Shown piece after piece: positions 25,051 through 33,551 of a DNA stretch of 34,652 bases (its first letter is position 1; each line of letters begins with the position of its first letter). The notes under the pieces were generated by a model. The model had not been told where the DNA came from. It was given only the letters and a program-made list of their open reading frames with translations, and searched no databases. The DNA is from Synechococcales cyanobacterium GL140_1_metabat_312 (GTDB lineage: Bacteria; Cyanobacteriota; Cyanobacteriia; Leptolyngbyales; Leptolyngbyaceae): NCBI GenBank assembly GCA_025351345.1, contig JANXWB010000021.1:1-34652 (forward strand). Reading direction: 5' to 3'. The translations under genes and the position numbers were made by a program.

Positions 25051-25287
25051 ATGAACCTCAGCACCATCACCTTTTTTCCAGACAATATCACCCTTACAGC
25101 CACTCCTGGCGAATCACTGCTCACGGTTGCAACACGCGCAAACATCAGTATTCCCACCGGATGCCTGATCGGATCTTGCAATGCCTGCGAAGTGGAAATG
25201 AATGGCGAAGATGTGCGAGGCTGTATTACGTCCATTCCTGATGTTGAAACCGTCACCATTCATTTGTTTAACGATCCCTCTTGGTAG
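25051..25287 (+). CDS. Short 2Fe-2S ferredoxin
   Basis: A 78-residue protein with the cluster motif GCLIGSCNACEVE then GCI: cysteines at about 38, 43, 46 and 58. The C-x4-C-x2-C-x11-C spacing is shorter than in photosynthetic plant-type ferredoxin (last gap about 29) and is like that in the small iron-sulfur domains of xanthine dehydrogenase-type enzymes. It lacks the usual C-terminal residues of PetF. It lies 6 bases before ribD and is probably co-transcribed. It may deliver electrons to an unidentified partner. Confidence 0.82.
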   Translation: MNLSTITFFPDNITLTATPGESLLTVATRANISIPTGCLIGSCNACEVEMNGEDVRGCITSIPDVETVTIHLFNDPSW

Positions 25288-25293
25288 CCCGCC

Positions 25294-26445
25294 GTGATTG
25301 ATTTAACACCCGTGATTGATTTAGAAGCATCTCCAGATAACGATCGCTATTATATGCAGCGATGTCTAACGCTCGCTCGTACCGCCATGGGTAATACTGC
25401 ACCCAATCCTATGGTGGGCTGCGTCATTGTCAAAGATGGAAAAATTATCGGCGAAGGCTACCATCCAAAAGCAGGCGAACCCCACGCTGAAATTTTTGCC
25501 TTGCGATCGGCCAATCAAACCTACGAAGCCCAAACCTCTAAACCCCAAACCTCTAAAACCACAGTGGGTGCAACCCTTTACGTCAACCTCGAACCCTGTA
25601 ACCACACCGGACGCACACCGCCCTGTTCTGATGCCGTGATTGCTTCGGGAGTGAGCCGAGTCGTAGTCGGAATGGTCGATCCAAACCCTAAAGTTGCGGG
25701 CAGTGGTATTGCGAAAATCAAAGCAGCAGGAATCGCTGTCACTGTCGGAGTTGAGGAAGAGGCTTGTCAAACTCTAAACGAAGCGTTTGTTCATCGGATT
25801 TTGCATCAACGACCCTTTGGCATTTTGAAATATGCGATGACGATCGATGGAAAAATTGCCACCACTACAGGCCACAGCGCTTGGATTACCTCACCCGATT
25901 CGCGGCGCTGGGTTCATGAATTACGATCGCATTGCCAAGCCATCATCATTGGCGGAAATACCGTTCGCAAAGATAATCCACACCTAACCTGCCACGGAGT
26001 CAGCGATCGCGTTCCCTTAAGAGTTGTGATGAGCCGATCGCTAGAGTTACCGACTGCTGCAAATCTCTGGAACTGCGACCAAGCCCCAACGGTTATTTTC
26101 ACTCAACCCAACCCCAACCGACACATTCACAACGCACTGATCCATCAAGGAGTCGAAATTATTGAACTGGAACAATTAACCCCAGATTCTGTGATGAAAA
26201 CCCTATACGATCGTGGACAGGCAAAGGTTCTGTGGGAATGTGGCGGAACATTAGCGGCCCAAGCACTACAAGACAAATCAATCCAAAAGCTCTACGCATT
26301 TATCGCGCCAAAAATTATTGGGGGTGCTCTAGCACCCACGCCCATTGGAGATTTAGGACTAACAGAAATGACACAGGCGATCGAATTGAAAAAACTAGGT
26401 TTACAATCAATCGGACCGGATTGGTTACTCGACGCTTACTTATAG
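25294..26445 (+). CDS. ribD: Bifunctional riboflavin deaminase/reductase RibD
   Basis: A 383-residue enzyme of riboflavin synthesis. The N-terminal deaminase domain shows zinc ligands H64 in HAE (with proton-shuttling E66), C102 and C111 in PCNHTGRTPPC. The reductase domain begins near residue 165 (PFGILKYAMTIDGKIATTTG) and has WITSPDSRRWVHELRS and LWECGGTLAAQAL. Both halves look intact. The start is a GTG at 25294; a GTG at 25312 and an ATG at 25354 are in frame. Residues 79-89 hold the small duplication QTSKPQTSK, which lengthens a loop right before the zinc motif. I saw no FMN riboswitch upstream. Confidence 0.94.
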   Translation: MIDLTPVIDLEASPDNDRYYMQRCLTLARTAMGNTAPNPMVGCVIVKDGKIIGEGYHPKAGEPHAEIFALRSANQTYEAQTSKPQTSKTTVGATLYVNLEPCNHTGRTPPCSDAVIASGVSRVVVGMVDPNPKVAGSGIAKIKAAGIAVTVGVEEEACQTLNEAFVHRILHQRPFGILKYAMTIDGKIATTTGHSAWITSPDSRRWVHELRSHCQAIIIGGNTVRKDNPHLTCHGVSDRVPLRVVMSRSLELPTAANLWNCDQAPTVIFTQPNPNRHIHNALIHQGVEIIELEQLTPDSVMKTLYDRGQAKVLWECGGTLAAQALQDKSIQKLYAFIAPKIIGGALAPTPIGDLGLTEMTQAIELKKLGLQSIGPDWLLDAYL

Positions 26446-26461
26446 GAAACCCATACCCCTC

Positions 26462-27040
26462 ATGAGTGAACTCGCACTTCTTAGCCTTCTCGCCGGAAGC
26501 TCAGGACTTCAATCCGTTGCGGTGGGTCTGTGGCTACGATCGCAACAATTTCAGAGCAAGGCTCTTTTACAAGACGAGGAAGAACAGTTGACACCCTACG
26601 ACTCTAAAGAAACAATTGATCCAATGGATGAAAAGACAACCAATAAAGAACGAAGAAATAGTGATCCAAGGCTTGTCGGTTGGGAATTCAAAATTTTACG
26701 ATCGGCCCAAGACTCATTTCGCGATCCATCAGCCTTAAAACAAGTGTTAGAAGAAGAGTCGATGGCGGGTTGGATATTGCTCGAAAAACTCGACGATCGT
26801 CGCCTACGGTTCAAACGCCCAATAGCCATGCGAGAAGTAATTCGGGGAGAGCTATTGCCCATTGATCCTTACCGCACAACTTACGGTCAAAATTCTTCAC
26901 CTTGGACAAAAGTTACGATCGCGACTCTTGGCGTATTGGTACTGCTGTTGCCCTCCTATCTGGGCTTCATCCTAATGCAACAGCTCCTGACCAAACCTTC
27001 GCAACCCACCATCACCCCGACTTCTACCCGAATCCCGTAG
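26462..27040 (+). CDS. Conserved cyanobacterial membrane protein of unknown function
   Basis: A 192-residue protein with a weak N-terminal hydrophobic segment (about 3-25), a charged linker, a central domain (WEFKILRSAQDSFRDPSALK then VLEEESMAGWILLEKLDDRR) and one strong membrane segment near residues 148-172, followed by a short Thr/Pro tail. The central domain is like DUF4177-type modules, which recur in cyanobacterial proteins as a small beta-alpha unit. No catalytic residues are evident. It starts 16 bases after ribD and is likely in the same transcript. Confidence 0.68.
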   Translation: MSELALLSLLAGSSGLQSVAVGLWLRSQQFQSKALLQDEEEQLTPYDSKETIDPMDEKTTNKERRNSDPRLVGWEFKILRSAQDSFRDPSALKQVLEEESMAGWILLEKLDDRRLRFKRPIAMREVIRGELLPIDPYRTTYGQNSSPWTKVTIATLGVLVLLLPSYLGFILMQQLLTKPSQPTITPTSTRIP

Positions 27041-27258
27041 ATAGAAATTTTGCTCATACCAATCGCGCAAATAACAATCCTAGAACACACAAATTAATGA
27101 TCACTTAAATAACTTAATAATTAATTAACAATCAAATAGGTATAGTTAAATCAATTGGAATAAATCAATTGACATCTTGCTCTCCACCAACTGTCGATCG
27201 GTTTTGAAAACACTCGTTAGGCCACTGAGCAAATTATATTAAGCTCGGCGAATTATAA

Positions 27259-27660
27259 ATGAATACAATAATTACCAATTCGGTTCGGAGCTTTCTCCTA
27301 CACCCTACTCATGGAGATCAAGCCAATGCAGTAGCACCCCTCGAACTTGAGCAATCGATGACACATCAGCACAACTGCCCTTGCTGTTCCTATCCGTTGC
27401 TGAGACATATTCGATCGGGCGAAGTTAGCTGGAAATGCGATCACTGCTATACAGAAGTTGGGGTGTATGTCCGATCGCAACCTATTGCGTCACGACCAAA
27501 ACAAGCTAAAGAATGGCCTCTCATCATCAGTCTAAGTAAGCAGCGGAACCTTTTGTTCAGCCATCTCACGAATCAAAGGCAACTTGCTATGAACATAGTG
27601 GGTCATCGCTTGAGACTCAATCGCACTCAAGGTTTTGTCCTTGCTGAATTGCCCCATTAA
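27259..27660 (+). CDS. Small cyanobacterial zinc-ribbon protein
   Basis: A 133-residue protein with a four-cysteine zinc ribbon NCPCCSYPLLRHIRSGEVSW followed by KCDHC (about residues 39-63). Cyanobacteria carry many small proteins with CPCC-x-LLRHIR-x-G-x-x-x-W-x-C motifs; their role is unknown but some link to transcription regulation has been supposed. The last 43 codons (27532-27660) overlap the opposite-strand gene that ends at 27532. That tail (FSHLTNQRQLAMNIVGHRLR) has no family features I recognise and may be just run-on. Confidence 0.7.
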   Translation: MNTIITNSVRSFLLHPTHGDQANAVAPLELEQSMTHQHNCPCCSYPLLRHIRSGEVSWKCDHCYTEVGVYVRSQPIASRPKQAKEWPLIISLSKQRNLLFSHLTNQRQLAMNIVGHRLRLNRTQGFVLAELPH

Positions 27661-27816
27661 CCATTGCTCAAGATCGGGATCATCAAGACGGACTAACAGA
27701 CTTGCTTGACTTGATTCCACCAGAGTCCAGATTTGGCGGAGTCTGAGTGGGTTCATTAGATTAGGCAATGCTTTAGGTGACGTGTGAGAAACGCTATTAG
27801 GCGATAAATTTGTCAT
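27532..27816 (-). CDS. Small conserved cyanobacterial protein of unknown function
   Basis: A 94-residue protein. It has a disordered start rich in Ser, Asn and Pro, then a helical domain (LRLRQIWTLVESSQASLLVR, LDDPDLEQWLMGQF) and an end HYVHSKLPLIREMAE. I recall this IWxLVExxQAxxLLxLDD-type pattern in short cyanobacterial proteins near zinc-ribbon genes, with no assigned function. It converges on the zinc-ribbon gene with a 129-base overlap. GGAG ten bases before the ATG is a possible ribosome site. Confidence 0.7.
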   Translation of the reverse strand: MTNLSPNSVSHTSPKALPNLMNPLRLRQIWTLVESSQASLLVRLDDPDLEQWLMGQFSKDKTLSAIESQAMTHYVHSKLPLIREMAEQKVPLLT

Positions 27817-27910
27817 GGGATTTAGCTCCGGATAGGTCAGAAATTAGACTAGAGCAATCAAGGTTGTGAAGTGGAAGCAAACCTTAAGAAAATCTTGCGA
27901 TTTCCTAAAG

Positions 27911-27926
27911 GTACAACTTTTTGTAC
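27911..27926. promoter_or_regulatory. GTACAA/TTGTAC palindrome, possible operator
   Basis: A perfect 6-base inverted repeat with a 4-base centre. It resembles the NtcA site GTA-N8-TAC, but the spacing is N10. Directly next to it is a second small palindrome, AAGGA...TCCTT. Position upstream of the gene at 27532-27816 suits an operator; the binding protein is unknown. Confidence 0.35.
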
Positions 27927-28124
27927 TAAGGAGTTAAAAATCCTTTCGATTGTTACAATCTTTCAAAACATCTCGGAATACTTTACATTTTGATACTTAA
28001 TCTGATGATTGCTTACAAGCCGTAGCGTTCATCCATCGGATTAAGTTTTAGAGTCATATTCCTTATTAGATAGGAGATCTATAGGATCGGACTGGAAGGG
28101 TTCCGACCCTGTAGTTTTCTGTTG

Positions 28125-28140
28125 TCCGTAATTTTACGGA
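28125..28140 (-). terminator. Possible hairpin downstream of msrB
   Basis: TCCGTAA and TTACGGA form a perfect 7-base stem with a 2-base loop, 23 bases after the msrB stop codon. No run of U follows, so it may not be an intrinsic terminator. Confidence 0.35.
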
Positions 28141-28163
28141 AATGTTCAGCGCCGAGTGGTTAC

Positions 28164-28574
28164 TCACGCCTGCGGCTTGAATTGCATAGAAACACCATTC
28201 ATGCAATAGCGTAATCCCGTAGGTTTTGGTCCATCATTAAAAACATGACCCAAATGTCCGCCACATTTCGCGCAGTGCACTTCGGTCCGGCTCATGAACA
28301 ATGTGCGATCGACAGTGGTTTCGACAGCGCTTTCGAGGGGCTGAAAGAAGCTAGGCCAACCGGTGCCGCTGTCAAATTTTGTGTCGGCTAAAAATAATGG
28401 TGTGCCACAACCCGCACAGGAGTAAGTCCCTGAATCGTAGACCTTATCGAGTGGGCTACTTCTAGCGCGTTCAGTGCCATGCTTACGGAGAACCTTAAAG
28501 GCTTCGGGAGAAAGCTCTGCCTGCCACTCTGCATCTGTTTTTTGGATAGGGAATTCTTTGTTTTGCGCTGCCAT
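28164..28574 (-). CDS. msrB: Peptide-methionine (R)-S-oxide reductase MsrB
   Basis: A 136-residue enzyme that reduces methionine-R-sulfoxide in proteins. The zinc site C53/C56 (CAGC) and C101/C104 (CAKC) is complete and catalytic C124 is in LRYCMNGVS. GTGWPSF and HLGHVFNDGP motifs are as expected. The usual resolving cysteine near residue 60 is not obvious, so recycling may involve thioredoxin directly. A GAGG ribosome site lies just before the ATG. The gene stands alone. Oxidative repair is its likely job. Confidence 0.95.
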   Translation of the reverse strand: MAAQNKEFPIQKTDAEWQAELSPEAFKVLRKHGTERARSSPLDKVYDSGTYSCAGCGTPLFLADTKFDSGTGWPSFFQPLESAVETTVDRTLFMSRTEVHCAKCGGHLGHVFNDGPKPTGLRYCMNGVSMQFKPQA

Positions 28575-28708
28575 GGGTATACCTCAGAGGGGGAATTAGG
28601 TGGAACGTAAATGAAACTTAGGTAAAAGGTAAATGCGATCGATCGCAATAAAAGCGTCAATCAGACAGTTCCTTTATTTTGCATGACTGCACTCGATTTT
28701 ATCTAGGG

Positions 28709-29824
28709 TTAGGCAGTGACGATAACCGGATGGAAATAGAATGCTAGCGCCAAAACCGTATAGGCCGCCAGTAGCAATATGCCTTCTAACCAATTGGATT
28801 TGCCATCGGAACTGATGGAGTTGGTAATCAACACTGCCACCATCACCGCCACCAGTTCAAAAGGATTGAAATCTAAATCCATCGGTTGACCAATCAACCA
28901 GCCCACAATCACTAACATCGGAGCGACAAACAGCGCAATCTGAAGGCTAGATCCAACCGCTACCGACACTGACAAATCCATCTTGTCCTTCATTGCTACC
29001 GTCACCGCCGTCGCATGTTCGGCGGCATTACCCACAATGGGCAACAAAATTACCCCAGTAAATAGCGGCGTTAGTCCCAACATCGCGGTCGCTTCTTCTA
29101 GACTGCCGACCAAAAGCTCAGATTCGATCGCCACCCCAATAGTGCAAGCAAACAACACCCCGATCCAAAGTTTAATATTAGGCTGATGGGCTTCTTCTTC
29201 TCCAGCTAGATTCGCCGCTGCCATTTCGATCGCACCATCGCCCGCTATGCCAACATCATACAGATAGGTATGGGTTTTCATGGAAAACAGCAGCGTCAAG
29301 CCATACACCACAATCAACACCACCGCCACCGCCACCGAAAGCGTCTGAATGGTGGATTGAGTGATTCCTGTCGAAGTGTAATTGACCGCTGTCGGCAACA
29401 ACATCGCAATTACCGCTAAATTCATCGACGATGCATTCACCCGCGCTACCACAGGCTGAAACGACTGCTCCTTATAACGCAGACCGCCGAGCAACATCGA
29501 CAACCCCATCACTAACAGCAGATTGCCAATGATGGACCCTGTTAAGCTTGCCTTCACTACATCAACCAGCCCCGCATTCAGCGCGACAACTGCAATAATC
29601 AGCTCTGTCGCATTACCAAATGTTGCATTGAGCAACCCGCCCAAAGTTGGACCGGAGACGACAGCAATTTCCTCCGTCGCTGTCCCCATCCAAGCCGCCA
29701 AGGGCAAAATAGCCGCCGCTGCCGTCAAAAAGATTACGAGCGAACCCCAATGAAGAAAATTGGCCGCGATCGAAATTGGAATGAATGCTAGTAGGCCGAG
29801 GAAGACAATGTTTTTAATTGACAT
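28709..29824 (-). CDS. Ca2+/H+ antiporter (CaCA family, Cax-like)
   Basis: A protein of about 371 residues with eleven hydrophobic segments. The two alpha-repeat motifs of the cation/Ca2+ exchanger superfamily are there: LNATFGNATELIIAVVAL near residue 70 and LPIVGNAAEHATAVTVAMKD in the second half. A negatively charged loop (EEEAH) lies between the halves. It probably removes Ca2+ (or Na+) from the cytosol in exchange for protons and helps in salt or alkaline stress. I set the start at the ATG at 29824; a TTG at 29851 is also in frame. Confidence 0.93.
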   Translation of the reverse strand: MSIKNIVFLGLLAFIPISIAANFLHWGSLVIFLTAAAAILPLAAWMGTATEEIAVVSGPTLGGLLNATFGNATELIIAVVALNAGLVDVVKASLTGSIIGNLLLVMGLSMLLGGLRYKEQSFQPVVARVNASSMNLAVIAMLLPTAVNYTSTGITQSTIQTLSVAVAVVLIVVYGLTLLFSMKTHTYLYDVGIAGDGAIEMAAANLAGEEEAHQPNIKLWIGVLFACTIGVAIESELLVGSLEEATAMLGLTPLFTGVILLPIVGNAAEHATAVTVAMKDKMDLSVSVAVGSSLQIALFVAPMLVIVGWLIGQPMDLDFNPFELVAVMVAVLITNSISSDGKSNWLEGILLLAAYTVLALAFYFHPVIVTA

Positions 29825-30284
29825 GGAAAAGTAATAAGTAATGAGGGACAAGTTGATTGAAATAAATCTAACTAAGATAAATTTTACGCGCTTATTTTAA
29901 ATCGACTCAATATACATGCCAAATACAGGCCAAATTCCAGATTAAATCTGAGGTTCATCCTCAACGATCGTAGTAGCACGGTGAGGGATTATCCAAAATT
30001 GGGGATCGCCTTACAATTTCTGACATCTGATGTCTAGATCTCCAAGGGGATCTTTGCTAAAGTTCTACATAGGAGTGAATAGTTGACTTAGATTTACGTA
30101 TTTTTCGTAATCCTTTTTTAAACCGATAGTTCTTCCGAGTTAAATATTTAAATTTAATTTATCGCCCTGTCTGAATAAAAAAGACAGTCTGAATACATTT
30201 CTGAATCCATAGATAGGACGGGCGATCCCCAGGGAATGCTTGGATGTCCATCAATTAAATCACTCTTACTTTAAGGCAATCATC
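29825..30284. other. Palindrome-rich spacer between the antiporter gene and a small gene
   Basis: These 460 bases separate divergent genes. They contain at least four short inverted repeats: CAGATTAAATCTG (29938-29950), GACATCTGATGTC (30022-30034), a hairpin AGATCTCC-AA-GGGGATCT (30036-30053) and CTGTCT...AGACAG (30167-30187). The region around 30080-30160 is very AT-rich. No protein gene is seen, and a small RNA is possible. Confidence 0.5.
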
Positions 30285-30467
30285 ATGCAATCTATCCGAC
30301 AAGCCACCCAACGCAAATATACACAACTCGTTAACTGGCTGCATGGCGATAATGAGCGTGTTCAGAAAATGTTGGCGGTGGTAAAAGAGAGCAACCCCGA
30401 CCAAGACAATGCTTGGTGCATTGACAAACTCTGGACCGATGAAAGTGCTTGGCGTGCCTCAAATTAA
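30285..30467 (+). CDS. Small protein of unknown function
   Basis: A 60-residue protein, basic at the N terminus and acidic toward the C terminus, with no signal peptide and one cysteine. Its composition (QSIRQATQRKYTQLVNWLHG) suggests two helices. The ATG at 30285 has an AAGG ribosome site five bases upstream; a TTG at 30240 is less likely. It precedes the DUF362 gene by 65 bases on the same strand. I do not recognise it. Confidence 0.5.
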   Translation: MQSIRQATQRKYTQLVNWLHGDNERVQKMLAVVKESNPDQDNAWCIDKLWTDESAWRASN

Positions 30468-30532
30468 GACTCAAGATTAGCAAACCCGATCGATTCCAAT
30501 CTCCCCACTCATCGCTCTCTAGGATTACTTTA

Positions 30533-31495
30533 GTGTCAAATTCTTCCGTCAGCCTAATTCGAGCGTCGTCCTATGCCCTTGAGGATCTTCGTCAATCCAT
30601 AGCCGAGCTGCTTGAACCATTGGGCGGAATGACGGCTTTTGTGAAACCGGGCGATCGGGTTCTTTTAAAGCCGAATTTGCTCACGGGGGCAAGGCCAACG
30701 AAAGAATGCGTTACCCGTCCAGAAGTGGTTTATTGTGTGGCCGAGTTAGTGATTGCAGCGGGCGGAAAGCCGTTTCTCGGAGATGGCCCCGCGTTTGGAA
30801 GTGCCCATGGGGTAGCTCAGGCAAATGGATATTTACCGTTGATGAATGTGCTGAATGTACCGATCGTTGAATTCAAGGGGGCACGCTACGAAACCCTGAG
30901 TGAAGAGTTTGACCATCTTTTGTTGTCGAAAGAAGTCATGGAAGCGGACGTGGTGATTAACTTGCCTAAAGTAAAATCCCACGTTCAGCTTACATTAACG
31001 ATGGGGGTCAAGAACTTGTTTGGTTGTGTGCCGGGAAAAATGAAGGCGTGGTGGCACATGGAAGCGGGTAAAGATGAAGCTCGGTTTGGCCAAATGCTAG
31101 TGGAGACGGCTCGGACAATTTCACCAAATCTGACTATTTTGGATGGAATTATTGGGCATGAAGGAAATGGGCCGAGTAATGGCGAACCTCGTGAATTAGG
31201 AATTTTGGCGGCATCTGCTAATGTATTTGCGTTGGACCGATCGATCGTAGAGCTGTTGCAAGTTGAACCGGAACGAGTTTTGACGATCGCAGCGGCTCGT
31301 AAATTGGGGCTTTGTCCTGAACTCGAAGAGATTGAGTTTCCCCTTTTAACTCCAATAGACCTAAGATTTGACGGTTGGAAGTTGCCTGAGAAGATGATGG
31401 CAATCGATTTTGGTGCGCCGCGTGTGTTGCGATCGACCTTCAAGCATTTGTATATTCGATTTATCAAAGAACCGCTCGCCGCTTATTCGCGATAG
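30533..31495 (+). CDS. DUF362-domain protein
   Basis: A 320-residue protein of the DUF362 family. Conserved blocks: MTAFVKPGDRVLLKPNLLTG, VTRPEVVYCVAELVIAAGGK, then INLPKVKSHVQLTLTMGVKN followed by LFG, and DGIIGHEGNGPSNGEPRELG. The family is of unknown function; many members carry ferredoxin-like 4Fe-4S motifs at the C terminus, but this one lacks them. The start is the GTG at 30533, with AGGA eight bases upstream and the usual family N terminus (VSLIRASSY). In-frame codons further upstream lack such support. Confidence 0.87.
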   Translation: MSNSSVSLIRASSYALEDLRQSIAELLEPLGGMTAFVKPGDRVLLKPNLLTGARPTKECVTRPEVVYCVAELVIAAGGKPFLGDGPAFGSAHGVAQANGYLPLMNVLNVPIVEFKGARYETLSEEFDHLLLSKEVMEADVVINLPKVKSHVQLTLTMGVKNLFGCVPGKMKAWWHMEAGKDEARFGQMLVETARTISPNLTILDGIIGHEGNGPSNGEPRELGILAASANVFALDRSIVELLQVEPERVLTIAAARKLGLCPELEEIEFPLLTPIDLRFDGWKLPEKMMAIDFGAPRVLRSTFKHLYIRFIKEPLAAYSR

Positions 31496-31593
31496 ATCGT
31501 TCTAGTCATAATACTGGTTCCGAGCGGGAAACATTACGATCGCAGTCTTTAGGGTGAAAAATCGTTTTAGTTAGATTTATAGGAATCCGTTCA

Positions 31594-32178
31594 TCAGTAG
31601 ACCTTTTGCGTCAGAACTGATTTACGACTCACCGCAATCTGAACCACGATCGCCATCAACACCCAAAGCAGCCCGGTTAAGATAAACATTAATCCAAACA
31701 GATTACTTTGGGCACGATCGTCTACTTGAATTTCAAGGTTAGGTTCTGAATCATTCTGAATAAAATCGTTCAATCTTTTAATATGCTCTAAACTTTCGCG
31801 TTTATCGGATTTAAAATCTTCAGTCAGCGGCACATCCTGTTCAGGGGTGACCAACACGACTCGATAAACATTGCGAAACTTTCGGCCCACTTGTTGAATC
31901 TGGGATGTTTCGATATTCCTAATCTCTGTCGTTGCTTCACGATTTAACCCTGTCGTCACCGTCCGAGAACAGGCCGCTTGTTTAGTGCCCGATCGGATAC
32001 AGGCCAATTCTGTCATCTGTCCCGATCCCATTTCCATGATGCCAACGCCAACGGAGACCACCCCAACACTCCCAAAAATCAATGTCGGCAACCATCCCTT
32101 CAGTTGATTTCGCTGAGGATTTTGATGGCGCGATCGTCGTCGTTGTTTCAAATCATAGGGCAACCACTCATCGTCCAT
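31594..32178 (-). CDS. Two-helix membrane protein of unknown function
   Basis: A 194-residue protein. A basic N terminus (KQRRRSRHQ) is followed by one membrane segment (about 30-50), an outer domain of about 100 residues with two cysteines that could form a disulfide (ACIRSGTKQAACSR), and a second membrane segment (about 160-183). The layout is like DUF3592-type proteins, with beta-rich extracytoplasmic part (NVYRVVLVTPEQDVPLTEDF). I do not recognise a defined family. It follows the MFS gene on the same strand after 39 bases, so co-expression is likely. Confidence 0.65.
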   Translation of the reverse strand: MDDEWLPYDLKQRRRSRHQNPQRNQLKGWLPTLIFGSVGVVSVGVGIMEMGSGQMTELACIRSGTKQAACSRTVTTGLNREATTEIRNIETSQIQQVGRKFRNVYRVVLVTPEQDVPLTEDFKSDKRESLEHIKRLNDFIQNDSEPNLEIQVDDRAQSNLFGLMFILTGLLWVLMAIVVQIAVSRKSVLTQKVY

Positions 32179-32217
32179 AATTACTATTTCCTGTTTGGGA
32201 TAGTCTCCATTCTAAAT

Positions 32218-33450
32218 TCAAATCGCAATTCCATCGGGCTTATACCGATCGCGAGTCACAATCGCCAACCCCAGCGTCCCCAATGTCGCCGCTCCTGCAA
32301 AATAAAGCGGATAGCTGTAGCTAATAGGAAACTTCTCATTCACCATTAACCCTGCAATCACCGGGCCTATAGCATTAGCAATACTGAGATAGGAAGAATT
32401 CAATCCCGACGCAATTCCCTGACGTTCTGGCGTAACATTCAATGATACCAGCGTACTAATCATCGGTTGAACCATAGCATTGAATATCGCAAATACAATA
32501 CCAATTCCAATGAAATAACGAACATCGGGCCATATTGGCATCACTAGAAACGCGAATCCTCTGACGAACAATCCCGCAAACAAAATTTTAGTGAGTGTTG
32601 TACGTTTACTGAGCCATGGAACCCCTCCCAACTGCGATGATGCCCCTAATACTCCGATCATTACAAACAAACCTGTCAATGATAAATTTCCTTGGCCTAA
32701 CACCTTTGTGTAATACGGTTGAAATCCAAAGGTGAAGACTGTAAAGGTTGTCCCAATTAGAAAATTTAATAATATCAAAATTCCAATTCTAGGTAAGAAA
32801 AATCCCTGAGCTAATTCCTTTAATCCCAAATCAAACCAACGTCCACCGACTTTGCGTTTCTCTGGTGGCAATGTTTCTGGCAAAAATAATAGGGTAAGGG
32901 TCAGTGCGATCGTGGCCAAAATCGAAGAGGCAAAAAATGCAGCACCCAAGGAAATTTTTGTACCCATTCCTTCCGTCAATTTCTGCGCTACTAAACTAAT
33001 GACCGGACCGACCACAAAGCCCAACCCAAATGCTGCGCCAAAGATTCCATAAGCCTTCGCCCGATCTTTCGGTTCCGTCACATCCGCCACGATCGCTTGA
33101 GCTACAGAGACATTTCCGCCCGTCATCCCATCAAAAAATCTCGCCGAGAATAGTACGACACAGCCCATAGACAAGGGCAAAAATGCCGCTGAACTCGCTA
33201 AGAAGTTTGCAATGACCGTACCAATGAGGCTAATCACTAGCAGGGGCTTTCGACCAAAGCGATCGCTCAATTTCCCCATCATCGGCGTTGCAAAAAACTG
33301 AGCCGCGCTGAAGGTCGAAAGCAGCAATCCTGCCTGAAGGTCGGTCAACTCAAATGCGCGCGCATACAGATAAATGACGGGGATCAGGACCGTGGCGCTC
33401 AAGGCATTGATAAAGGTAATCAGGGCCGCAATTCGGAAACTTCGATTCAT
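32218..33450 (-). CDS. MFS transporter (TetA/drug:H+ antiporter-like)
   Basis: A 410-residue major facilitator with twelve membrane segments. The loop 2-3 signature is GKLSDRFGRKPLLV, and the motif C-like stretch in helix 5 is GAAFGLGFVVGPVI, which marks antiporters (12- or 14-helix drug exporters). The second-half signature is weaker. The substrate is unknown. It is transcribed in the same direction as glcD, 101 bases downstream of it. Confidence 0.9.
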   Translation of the reverse strand: MNRSFRIAALITFINALSATVLIPVIYLYARAFELTDLQAGLLLSTFSAAQFFATPMMGKLSDRFGRKPLLVISLIGTVIANFLASSAAFLPLSMGCVVLFSARFFDGMTGGNVSVAQAIVADVTEPKDRAKAYGIFGAAFGLGFVVGPVISLVAQKLTEGMGTKISLGAAFFASSILATIALTLTLLFLPETLPPEKRKVGGRWFDLGLKELAQGFFLPRIGILILLNFLIGTTFTVFTFGFQPYYTKVLGQGNLSLTGLFVMIGVLGASSQLGGVPWLSKRTTLTKILFAGLFVRGFAFLVMPIWPDVRYFIGIGIVFAIFNAMVQPMISTLVSLNVTPERQGIASGLNSSYLSIANAIGPVIAGLMVNEKFPISYSYPLYFAGAATLGTLGLAIVTRDRYKPDGIAI

Positions 33451-33551
33451 TAAATCAGGGAGGAATTCTAGGACGACAGGACTATAGCGTACAGGATTTC
33501 TAAGGCATTCGGTTTAATGGTCCCGCAGATTCTCGTCCTGATATAGTCGGC

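Larger units (their letters stand above)
27817..28163. other. Intergenic region between msrB and the small gene at 27532
   Basis: These 347 bases carry the promoter region of the small gene at 27532 and the 3' flank of msrB. They contain a GTACAA-CTTT-TTGTAC palindrome (27911-27926), 95 bases before that gene's ATG. The 3' flank of msrB has the hairpin described separately. No gene is seen. Confidence 0.5.

Noticed and set aside
25019-25293. FMN riboswitch upstream of ribD
   Set aside because: No RFN-type conserved stems are visible, and ribD follows the ferredoxin gene after six bases.
27911-27926. NtcA binding site
   Set aside because: The palindrome has GTA and TAC at a spacing of ten, not the eight that NtcA requires, and no matching -10 box was found.
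33470-33545. Inverted repeat AGGACGA...TCGTCCT between glcD and the MFS gene
   Set aside because: The arms are only seven bases and about sixty bases apart, which could easily be chance.
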